From Xenoacremonium recifei (taxonomy: Eukaryota > Ascomycota > Sordariomycetes > Hypocreales > Nectriaceae): DNA of 64,000 nt. The notes under the pieces were generated by a model, which saw only the letters and a list, made by a program, of their open reading frames with translations, was not told the DNA's origin and ran no database searches. A program made the position numbers and the translations under genes. This document shows positions 56,229 through 64,000 of the stretch, one piece after another (the stretch's first letter is position 1; every line of letters starts with the position of its first letter). Location: the NCBI GenBank assembly GCA_012184525.1, contig WOFQ01000016.1, positions 434,001 to 498,000 of the forward strand, read 5' to 3'.

Positions 56229-57073
56229 ATGTGGGGCTGGTTCGGCGGCGCTGCCGCTCAGAAGAAGAGGGATAGCCCCAAGAATGCCATCATCGGGCTG
56301 CGGTCGCAGCTCGAGATGCTGCAGAAGCGCGAGCGGCATTTGCAGGACCAGATTAACGAGCAAGATGCGGTGGCGCGGAAGAACGTGAACACAAATAAGA
56401 CGGGTACGTGAAAGGACCTCGATGCGCGGAAAGATGCGGGGCTGGGAGGTGATATACTGACAAGAGGCACGATAGCGGCCAAGGCGGCCTTGCGGCGTAA
56501 GAAGACACACGAACACACGCTGGAGCAGACGATTGCACAGATAGGCACGCTGGAGCAACAAATCAATGCCATCGAGTCGGCGAACATCAACCGGGAGACG
56601 CTGGCAGCGATGGAGAAGGCCGGCCAGGCGATGAAGCAGATCCACGGGAAGCTCACGCCCGAGAAGGTGGACGAGACGATGTAAGTCCTGGCAAGACACT
56701 GACCGAAGACAACCAGTAGCTGACATGGAACGACAGGGAGGCTCTCCGCGATCAGAACGCACTCAGCGAAGAGATTGTCAACGCTATCACGCAGAGTGCG
56801 CTCACCGACATGGTGGACGACGCGGATCTGGAAGACGAGTTGGACCAGCTGCAACAGGAGGCGCTGGACGAGCAGATGCTGAAGACGGGCAACGTGCCGG
56901 TTTCGGATGCCGTGCACAAGATGCCCACCCCAGCAAGCGCAGAGCGTAAGTGGTCTCATGTGTTTCTTGAGAGAACTGTCGCTAATAAGTATGCAGCGGT
57001 ATCGAAGCAAGCTGTCGAGGAGGACGACGAGGAGGCGGAGCTGCGGAAGCTGCAGGCCGAGATGGCGATCTGA
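56229..57073 (+). CDS. SNF7: ESCRT-III subunit Snf7 (Vps32)
   Basis: Core polymerising subunit of ESCRT-III, which cuts membrane necks during multivesicular body formation. Four exons: 56229-56403, 56476-56680, 56737-56945 and 56997-57073, total 221 residues. The N-terminus MWGWFGGAAAQKKRDSPKNA carries the membrane-inserting and basic start of Snf7 proteins, followed by long charged helices (LRSQLEMLQKRERHLQDQI; LEQTIAQIGTLEQQINAIE) and the acidic half with DADLEDELDQLQQEALDEQ. The last exon gives a C-terminal MIM-like helix, EEDDEEAELRKLQAEM, for Vps4 and Bro1-type partners. Introns of 72, 56 and 51 nt have standard signals, and the joined protein has the usual size. Confidence 0.95.
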
Positions 57074-57335
57074 GCGAGACCGGGGAGAGGTCGTTTATAA
57101 GCGGTGGTTGTTCCGCGGTTATTGCATAGCACATGGGTTGGTTGAACAATGGATGGATGACTGGATGGGCGTGCGTCGTCCGGGCGGAGGAGTAGATGGG
57201 ATCTCTGGAATTCTGAGTTGGCCTCGTTTCCCGTTCGCGCTGTTGGTCGTTTCTTTGCTTTTGCTTCACGGTGTTTTGTTGGCGTTGGGAGGGGTTCTGA
57301 GGCTATAGTCGATGGATGGATGCGTGGCCAGCATA

Positions 57336-57388
57336 CAACAACAACAACACATCACACAACACACTAACTAACTACCTACCTACCTACC
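57336..57388. repeat. CAA and TACC microsatellites
   Basis: Five CAA units at 57336-57350 and four TACC units at 57373-57388, separated by A/C-rich sequence. Both are outside supported coding sequence. Confidence 0.8.
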
Positions 57389-58203
57389 TGCCGCACTCGC
57401 CTTACAATCTACCGCCTCTTGTCAGCGCGGGTTCAGCTCAGCTCAGCTATTGGTAAAGAATATAGAACACTTGCTGCGACCCCCAAACCGTGCACTCCCA
57501 GCCGCGAACAGCCAGCGCCGCCTCGCACCTTCCCGACACCGCACCATCCCTCCCTGCATCAAACCTGTTGGGCCAGACAGTCGGGGTCTCTTCCCTTCCC
57601 TTCCATTCTCCTTGACGCTTCGCACTTTGTCCCAGCTGCGCATCATCACATCCAGTCATCTCCCGACCCGCGCGCTTTGAAACTGCAGCCCGCGACGCAG
57701 ACGATTGGCCGGCGGCGTGCAGGCGGATGCGTCACGTGATACCCCGGAGCCGGTCGCGCTTCGGGCTCCCGGCGGCTAGAACGCTCAACAGCCACTCACG
57801 GAGGGCGGTCTAGCCGCTGGCCTGGCCTGGCCAAACGTCCGGGACGGGCGAGAGAGCCCACGCGCCCGTTGTTAGAGAGCGGAGGGAGCTCAGCGCTTGG
57901 GGCTGGCTGGGGCTATGATGGGCGGCCTTTGTATAGACCCAGGCGGCCGGCCGGTTCAGCTGCGAGCCGTCATCGTTGTCGTTGTCGTTCTCGCCGCCGT
58001 CTTTCTCTCTCTTTTCTTGTGTCTGTCTGTTGTTCTTTTTCCTTTCTATACCCCCTTGTTTCCTTTTAGAGTTGTTTTTGCGTTGCATCCGCGACGGGTT
58101 TCCTTTGTTTCGACGGCTGTCTGTGTTTGATGAATCGATCATGCTGAGCAGGCCCTAAGAGATGCTGGTCGTCTCGATTAATATCATATTCCCCTTCCTT
58201 TAG

Positions 58204-58354
58204 GTGAGTCCCGACGGCTTTGAAGCTCTGGGATGGAGCGAGATGTCTTTGTTGCCTCTCGCTGGAGAGTGTCTATAATGGAGAGAGGGATCAGCTTCAT
58301 CACCCTCACTCATGTTCAACCCTCAGCATCGACATATCTAACATGATCATCTAG
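58204..58354 (+). other. Possible 5'-UTR intron of the CFEM gene
   Basis: AG|GTGAGTCCC at 58204 and ATCATCTAG ending at 58354, only 12 bases before the start codon, give a plausible 151-nt leader intron. Based on splice signals alone. Confidence 0.3.
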
Positions 58355-58366
58355 CCCGACCATCAG

Positions 58367-61300
58367 ATGTCCCGTCATAGAATGGCCCGGCTCCCTCTTC
58401 TCTACGCATCAATATGCCTAATTACGCTCTACTTCGTCCCCGTCGCCGCCGTGGCGTATAATCTCTCGAGCGAGTTCTCCGAATTTGTGCCCGCCTGCGC
58501 TCAGCAATGCCTCCTCTCGTTTATAAAGGTCAACTTTGCGGCGTCTGTCTGTGGGAGTAGCCCATCTGTTGATTGTCTCTGTGCTCACGTTGGAGCTTCT
58601 GGATACACAATTGCTGAAGGGGCAGTCCAATGTATTGCTGCGGAGAGGGCTATTGGATTCTGCTCAAAAACTGAGGCAAGTGGTGAGTGAACTCTCTCGA
58701 AATGTGATTCATGTGGTGGAACGCTCACTGGAGAGACAGATTCTGTAATACAAGCTGCCTTTCGGATGTGCGATGGGGATCCGAGTGCGGTCCAACCAAC
58801 TCACAGCATCATTACCATGACACTTGTTTTCCCTCCGTCGAGTGAGGCGGGCGTCATCACGTTCCCGCCCATCACGACAACAACAACAACTACCGTGCCA
58901 GCACACACAGCTTCATCTGTGACAACTACAACGACATCCACGGAATCGACTACACTGCCAACGACGCTGCTGTTAGACACTTCGGCCCCTCCCGCCGTGC
59001 CAGCTGCGAGTTCTCACTCCACGACCTCCTCACGACGAACTACCACTTCCTCTCGCTCACATTCTTCCGCCGCCACTCTATCTACAACAGTCAAGTCGAC
59101 GGCTGTCTCTTCAGATGCCTCTAGCCCTACTGATGCAACTCACACCGATCCCGCTGATGAGACACTGGCATCAACGACAAGCACCAGTACGAGCACTGGC
59201 ACAGCCGCCGCCGCGGCAGCAGCAACAGGCGGCAGGAAGCTGAGTAATTCGCAAGTGGCTGGAATCTCAGTCGGTGCTCTGGCCGCGGCTGGCGTTGCCA
59301 TTGGAGCCATCGTACTGGCGCGATATTACCGTCGGAGAAACCACCCCTTGGTCAAGACAGGCTTCTTCCCCATGCGCGACACCTGGGGATACAAGCCGGA
59401 ACACTCAGATAGCGGTGGCTCCAGCACATGGGTGGCCGCCGTTCCGGATGTCCAGCGGCCACTGCAGTCGCATCCACCGCCGCCATCGTACAGCCGTAAC
59501 AGCTACAAGCCCGAGGCCATTGGCTTTGCGGTGACGCCGCCAGCGAGTCGCGGAGCCGTGTCCGTGTCCGGCCCGTCGCCCATGACCACTCGACCCTTCT
59601 CCAAGCTGCTCCCCGCGAAGCCCATCCTGCCCGTGCTACCCCTGGGTGCAAAGAAGCGCGAGTCTCGTCAAGACACTAACACGAGGTTCTTCCCGCCGGA
59701 GAACCTCGCAACCAGCTCCTCCCGCAGCAACCCCCCGGCCCCGGCGTTGAAAGTGTTCAACACCAGCGTCTCTCCGCCACGATCCAAGCCCTCGCCGCCC
59801 CGGCTGCAGATCCCCATCCCGCGTACCGGCGACCTGATGGAGCAGACGTCCCTCCAGCGCGGCAGCACAGCCACCGAGTTCGAGGAGGACGGTGCGCTGT
59901 CGGCTCAGGTCTGGCGCCTGCCGCCCACGACGCCCATCGCCGCCACCACCTTCTATGTCGCCGACCAGCACGGCAACTGGCGCCTCGCCGATGCTAAGCA
60001 GACGGCCCGCCTGAGCCGCACGTTGTCCAGCGCCGACTCGAAGATGCCGTCTGTCGAGGAGAGCTCCATCTCAGGAGCGTCAAAGGACTCGGAGACGGTG
60101 CCGGAGCGTTTGAAGCGGGAGCTGAACCAAAAGGAGCTTCCGAAGGCACCGCCGATTCCCCAGGATGCTCCTCGCGCGACTCTGGCACCCCCGGCCGAGA
60201 TCACCCGCAGCACCTCCCGCTCCTCCAGCATCTATTCGCAGCAGTCCCTCCTCCCGCGTAACCCCTATCCCCTATTCTCCTCACAGCCCAACCCGACGCT
60301 ACGCCGTAGCACCTCGGTACGCCGGCGCTCCAGTACGCGCAACTTGATAGCGAAGCCTCGTGTGGTCTCGACAGACAGCGGCGTGACGACCTTCACGACC
60401 GACTCAGAGGACACAGTCATCGAGGCGTCCTCGCCGGTGCTGGCCGATCAGGGGGTCAACCTGTCGCCTGTCGCAGAGTCACCGTCGCCCGCGAAGCAAC
60501 CCAAGATTCCGACGCGCGATCCGCGGCGCATCAGCGGCATGACGAGTCCTGTGAACGGGCCGCGCAACTCGAGCCAGTCGTTCCAGGTCCGCATGTCGAA
60601 TCCACCCGTCATGCCGAGTCCAGCAGTTCAACAGCAGATGTCGGCGTCTGGCGGGCTGCAACCGGTGCTGCAGTCTTCTAGTCGTGTGGTTGAGAACCCA
60701 GGCCTCGATACGACAGGATCACCGACCATGAGAGTCGTCGACCCGTCACCAGAACCTGACTCCGTCAAGTCCTCTCAAACCTCCACGACTACGGTTCCAG
60801 CTCCAGGAGTAGTCGTCTCACCCCCCGAAGCTCGCGCACCCGCCTTCTTCATCGCACCGCCCTACCCCCAGCCCCTGAACCCCCAGCGCGCCCCTTCAGA
60901 GGCAAACTTCAACCCCCCGCGCCAACCACCACCGCAGCAGCAATACCGCCAGCCCTTCTTCAACCCCCAGCGCTCCTCCCAGCAATACTCCCAATACGCC
61001 GCCTCCCAGCGCTCATACCCCCAGCGTGTGCAGCCGCAGTACCCCGGCGGTCTGCCCGCTCGGCCCTACCCTCAACGATACCCCGACCCCTATTCCCAAC
61101 AACAGCAACAGCCACGGCCGCCAAACCAAGCCCCTCGATACCAGCAGCAGCAGCCACCGCAACAACAACAACAACAACCATACTACGAATCTCGCCCCTA
61201 TCCACGCTACGCCCACCCACCAGGCCCCTACCGCACTCCCCCGCCAGACCTCGACCCCCCCGCCGGTCCAGGCCGCACCTCCAACCCCTCCTCCACATCC

Positions 61301-61501
61301 TCCTCGCTGCTCGCCAAGCGCGTTGGCTCTGACCGCGCCGCTGGAATGGCCATCCCAACCGCACCAGGTGAAGCCCAGCCCTCGCGGTGGACGCGCGATG
61401 ACTGGACACCCGTGACGCCGGGTCGGCGCAGTGGTCAAGGCTGGATGCCCATGTTGACACCGTCGCGACGTGGGGATGATCTGTACTTGGATGTGCAATA
61501 A
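58367..61501 (+). CDS. CFEM-domain single-pass membrane protein with long proline-rich tail
   Basis: Exons 58367-58682 and 58755-61501 give 1020 residues. A signal peptide (~1-30) precedes a CFEM domain (~40-115). Its eight cysteines follow the family pattern: CAQQC, SVC, DCLC, VQC, GFC and RMC; the last lies in exon 2, just after the splice (AS-AAFRMC), so both exons are needed for a complete domain. Residues ~116-265 are Ser/Thr-rich, likely O-mannosylated. One membrane helix follows (~271-294, AGISVGALAAAGVAIGAIVLA) with a basic stop (RYYRRR). The remaining ~725 residues are presumed cytosolic, Pro/Ser/Gln-rich with many PPPSY-, PxxP- and QQQ-like runs, and no known domain. CFEM proteins bind haem or act as surface sensors; here the layout resembles a receptor or wall sensor more than a secreted haem carrier. 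Confidence 0.88.
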
Positions 61502-61779
61502 AGGGGTAGGGGACACTCGCTTTGATGACCAACTACGACAAAGGAACCTGACTGGTTCGTTTCCTTGCATCATGAAACATGCTGTATATTAGTCATGCAT
61601 TTACTTTATGAGCCAGCGTTGAATTTGATTCATGTCGGGGAAGATAGTCGGATGACATAGATAGGCATCCCGCAAAAGATACACATTTAAAAAGGAGAAG
61701 GGTTTATACAATCTATTAGTACTGTATTTTAGGATTGCGAATCAGAGTCCATGTCTCGATCTTGTTGCCACCGTAAACC

Positions 61780-64000
61780 TCAGTGCTCCTGTTGTTGACC
61801 GTTGTCCTCTTTCTCCTCCTTCACAGACTGGCCTATGAAACAATCCCTCTCTTGGAACTGATGCGGTTGAGCAGAACCGCTTGGCGACACTCCGAAATTG
61901 TACATGTCCAGCTCCACGGTATGATCACTGCTCCCTTGGTCACTCCGACCCTGATCGCTGCGGTGAAGTTTACGTTCCCGCCTACTCCTGCCACTGCCCA
62001 TTCGGAATAGCTCTTGGGCATCCTGCTTCATATCGTTGACGCGATAGTCCAAAGCCTCGAGTCCGTGGTCCAGAGCTTCGCGGTTGAGGTGAACACCCTC
62101 GTCGATGAGCTTGTTCTTTCGCCGAATTTCTTGCCAGCGAGTCATGCTTCCAAGCTCGAGAATATTCATCCGACGCGTTTTGCAGACAGGATTTCCCATC
62201 ATGAAAGGTCGCCACGCATTCTCTTCTTCCATCACCACTCGAGGGTCATTAGGCGCTGATAGACGTCGAAGCGTTGACATTCGTCTTTTTTCAGTTATCT
62301 GCTCCATCTCCTGTGACTTTGATCGAGGGACGATCAAAATATTCTTGAAGCGGACAAGCACCAGCAACAGGAGGAGCGACAGGAGCAAAAGAATACCAGC
62401 AATAATGGCCGCAGAGACCTGTTGACCTAGCGTTCTGGTGACATGCCCGCCCAACGCATTGGCGCCCGCAGCAAAGACAAAGGCAAGGCTGTGGATGATG
62501 GCGAATCCCGCAGAGACCCTCGGGAAGGACGAGTAGTTTGTCCTCTTGATGTTCTCTCCAGAGGAGCCTCTTGGGCGCCCTGTCATCCCGGGAAACAGAT
62601 CTGACGTGTCAAAAGTTTCCATAATCAGTCCATTACACTCCGATATTGCAAGACAAGAGATAAATCCAATGCATATGGCAAAGAAGGTCGGGAATCCAAC
62701 GCTGAGCGGTGGGCCTGAGGAGACAGCAGCGTAGCATCCAGCTGCTACCGGGAGCAGAACCGTGAATGCCGCCCGGCGGACGAGATGAGAAGACCAAGTG
62801 ACTCTGTTCTCAAGCGTTGCTCGACTGGTGTCGAGCTGCATATGCCGCGATCTCGAGAGGACGTTTGCTTTCTGGAAGGGCACCGCTAAGAGAGCGCCTA
62901 GAGACACTCCCGCAACGTGAAGACCAACGTAAGTCGCATGCAAACGATACTTCCGCGAAGTCAAAGAACCCAGTAAGATGATGACGAGAACAATCTGCGC
63001 ATAGATCCACGCGACATAGACGGCCATCACGATGAATCCTGGCTGGCGAAGCATCTCCATCGACAGTAGCAGTCCATGGTACACCTCCTCACCCCACCAT
63101 TTAGGGCCTGTCTTGACTCGATGCATCATGATCTCTCCTCGAGCAAGTCGCCTTGAAATATCTGACCCGGTACGCACTTCCGTTACCGAACGTCGAAAGG
63201 GGGATCGCCGCACTTCGGGACAGATAACGTTCAGGAACAAGACGACAGCGACCAGTATGATGCTGACATAGAAACCCCAGGCCGGGTGATAATTGTCGAT
63301 GATAGCAGCCCCTGTCAAGAAGCCAATACCAAGAGAGCCAACCCAGCACCATGTCCAGATGCCGAGCCAGACGCCCATGCCTCCTCCGTGCCTTCTGGCA
63401 TCAAATTTGTCAACGACCTCCTGATGAGGATTGTGGCTCATCAGAGACACACCAAAGAGGTCCGTGAGGATTGAATGAAAATTCATGCTCGAGAACCCTA
63501 GAGCCAGGCCCATGAGACTCCGAGAGACGATGAGCATTGCCCTCCATGAAAGGATATGCGTTAAGCGTTGACTGTTGACGGAGAGTGCTTGAGGAAACAG
63601 CAAAGGCATGGCCACGGCTAAGCTAGCTGTAACATACGGCTTTCGGCCGTGAAGAAGAGGCAGCGGCCATAAAAAGAATGTCGGAAGAGCCAACCCGACG
63701 AAGCATCCCGTGTTCCCGTGAATGGTGGCATGAGACTGGTCAATAATGTAGTACTGGATAGATGGGACGAGACCAGCATAGATGCCCAGCAACATCCCAA
63801 TTAGGGCGGTGCTCAGGCACGCGACACCTGCCACAAACCTCTTGCGATGAGGTGACCAATCTCTTGCAATCGATGGCCGCTTGTGAGACTTTGCCAGACT
63901 GAACCCTTGAGTGGTTCTCAAGCTCACATGGGATCGCCGCCGAAGGCTGATTCCGTGCTGTTCATGGACCCCCCTTCGATGAACAATCTCATGCTCAGAA
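61780..64000 (-). CDS. Major facilitator superfamily transporter, 5' end outside the window
   Basis: The frame is open from the right edge to the stop at 61780-61782, at least 739 residues. No ATG lies in frame before the edge; the residues there (HRRGVHEQHGISLRRRSH) look like coding sequence of this family, so the true start is beyond 64000. About twelve hydrophobic segments are visible, the first as LIGMLLGIYAGLVPSIQYYI. Conserved family strings are PLLHGRKPY (cytoplasmic loop), HGGGMGVWLGIWTWCWVGSLG and NGLIMETFDTSDL. A long hydrophilic C-terminal tail of ~200 residues follows (KRRMSTLRRLSAPNDPRVV). I recall the family as conserved across filamentous ascomycetes and usually named a multidrug- or polyamine-like MFS protein; the substrate is unknown. 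No intron is needed. Confidence 0.85.
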   Translation of the reverse strand, partial: SEHEIVHRRGVHEQHGISLRRRSHVSLRTTQGFSLAKSHKRPSIARDWSPHRKRFVAGVACLSTALIGMLLGIYAGLVPSIQYYIIDQSHATIHGNTGCFVGLALPTFFLWPLPLLHGRKPYVTASLAVAMPLLFPQALSVNSQRLTHILSWRAMLIVSRSLMGLALGFSSMNFHSILTDLFGVSLMSHNPHQEVVDKFDARRHGGGMGVWLGIWTWCWVGSLGIGFLTGAAIIDNYHPAWGFYVSIILVAVVLFLNVICPEVRRSPFRRSVTEVRTGSDISRRLARGEIMMHRVKTGPKWWGEEVYHGLLLSMEMLRQPGFIVMAVYVAWIYAQIVLVIILLGSLTSRKYRLHATYVGLHVAGVSLGALLAVPFQKANVLSRSRHMQLDTSRATLENRVTWSSHLVRRAAFTVLLPVAAGCYAAVSSGPPLSVGFPTFFAICIGFISCLAISECNGLIMETFDTSDLFPGMTGRPRGSSGENIKRTNYSSFPRVSAGFAIIHSLAFVFAAGANALGGHVTRTLGQQVSAAIIAGILLLLSLLLLLVLVRFKNILIVPRSKSQEMEQITEKRRMSTLRRLSAPNDPRVVMEEENAWRPFMMGNPVCKTRRMNILELGSMTRWQEIRRKNKLIDEGVHLNREALDHGLEALDYRVNDMKQDAQELFRMGSGRSRRERKLHRSDQGRSDQGSSDHTVELDMYNFGVSPSGSAQPHQFQERDCFIGQSVKEEKEDNGQQQEH

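Larger units (their letters stand above)
57074..58366. other. Intergenic region with microsatellites and the CFEM gene leader
   Basis: About 1.3 kb. It contains CAA x5 (57336-57350) and TACC x4 (57373-57388) microsatellites, then a T/C-rich stretch (57980-58080) that fits a promoter or leader of the CFEM gene. A possible 5'-UTR intron is listed separately. No gene seen. Confidence 0.45.

Noticed and set aside
55531..56229. 232-codon minus-strand frame abutting SNF7
   Set aside because: It is Arg/Ser-rich with no motif and ends in the SNF7 promoter; nothing indicates a second gene.

Overview
The window reads as nuclear DNA of a filamentous ascomycete (Pezizomycotina, most likely Sordariomycetes). 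Genes have short introns (about 44-90 nt) with GT...CTAAC...AG signals. Orthologues of standard fungal genes occur on both strands without operons. Hyphal cell-wall families are present: a GH72 transglycosylase, Ecm33, the Anp1 mannan polymerase subunit and a CFEM protein. I see no transposon, CRISPR array, viral gene or rRNA. The genus cannot be fixed from what I see.

Layout: 635-3726 Osh3-type oxysterol-binding protein (+); 6002-7461 GH72 glucanosyltransferase (+); 8222-9143 dienoyl-CoA isomerase (+), tail to tail with a tiny three-exon TFIIH subunit gene TFB5 (9201-9566, -); 10476-10916 small single-pass PPxY protein (+); 14038-19333 a 1732-residue disordered protein (+); 20377-21398 mitochondrial carrier (+); 21723-22329 ribosomal protein L22 (-); 22837-24075 secreted lysine-rich protein (-); 24670-37204 a nearly intronless gene for a 4160-residue acidic low-complexity protein (-). 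Then 40474-42070 DBP5 (-) stands head to head with a SPF45-type splicing factor (42770-44377, +); 45077-46389 ECM33 (-); 50896-52065 3-methyladenine DNA glycosylase (-); 53478-54969 ANP1 (+); 56229-57073 SNF7 (+); 58367-61501 CFEM single-pass membrane protein (+); and 61780 to the right edge an MFS transporter (-) whose 5' end lies outside.

Many genes were rebuilt by joining exons whose splice junctions restore both frame and family motifs (OSH3, GH72, isomerase, TFB5, L22, DBP5, SPF45, ECM33, ANP1, SNF7, CFEM). The gene-poor blocks (3.7-6.0, 10.9-14.0, 37.2-40.5 and 46.4-50.9 kb) hold long leaders, microsatellites and a few exon-like fragments that I report at low confidence.

The most unusual content is: (1) the giant acidic protein, with a perfect-looking intron at the end of its first repeat domain whose removal would truncate it to about 1.8 thousand residues; (2) the secreted, strongly basic protein next to it; (3) a splicing factor whose three introns are all multiples of three and free of stop codons; (4) a CFEM receptor-like protein with a cytoplasmic tail of about 725 residues; (5) a DNA glycosylase with two candidate starts that would send it to mitochondria or nucleus. 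No search could be run; family names rest on recognised motifs.
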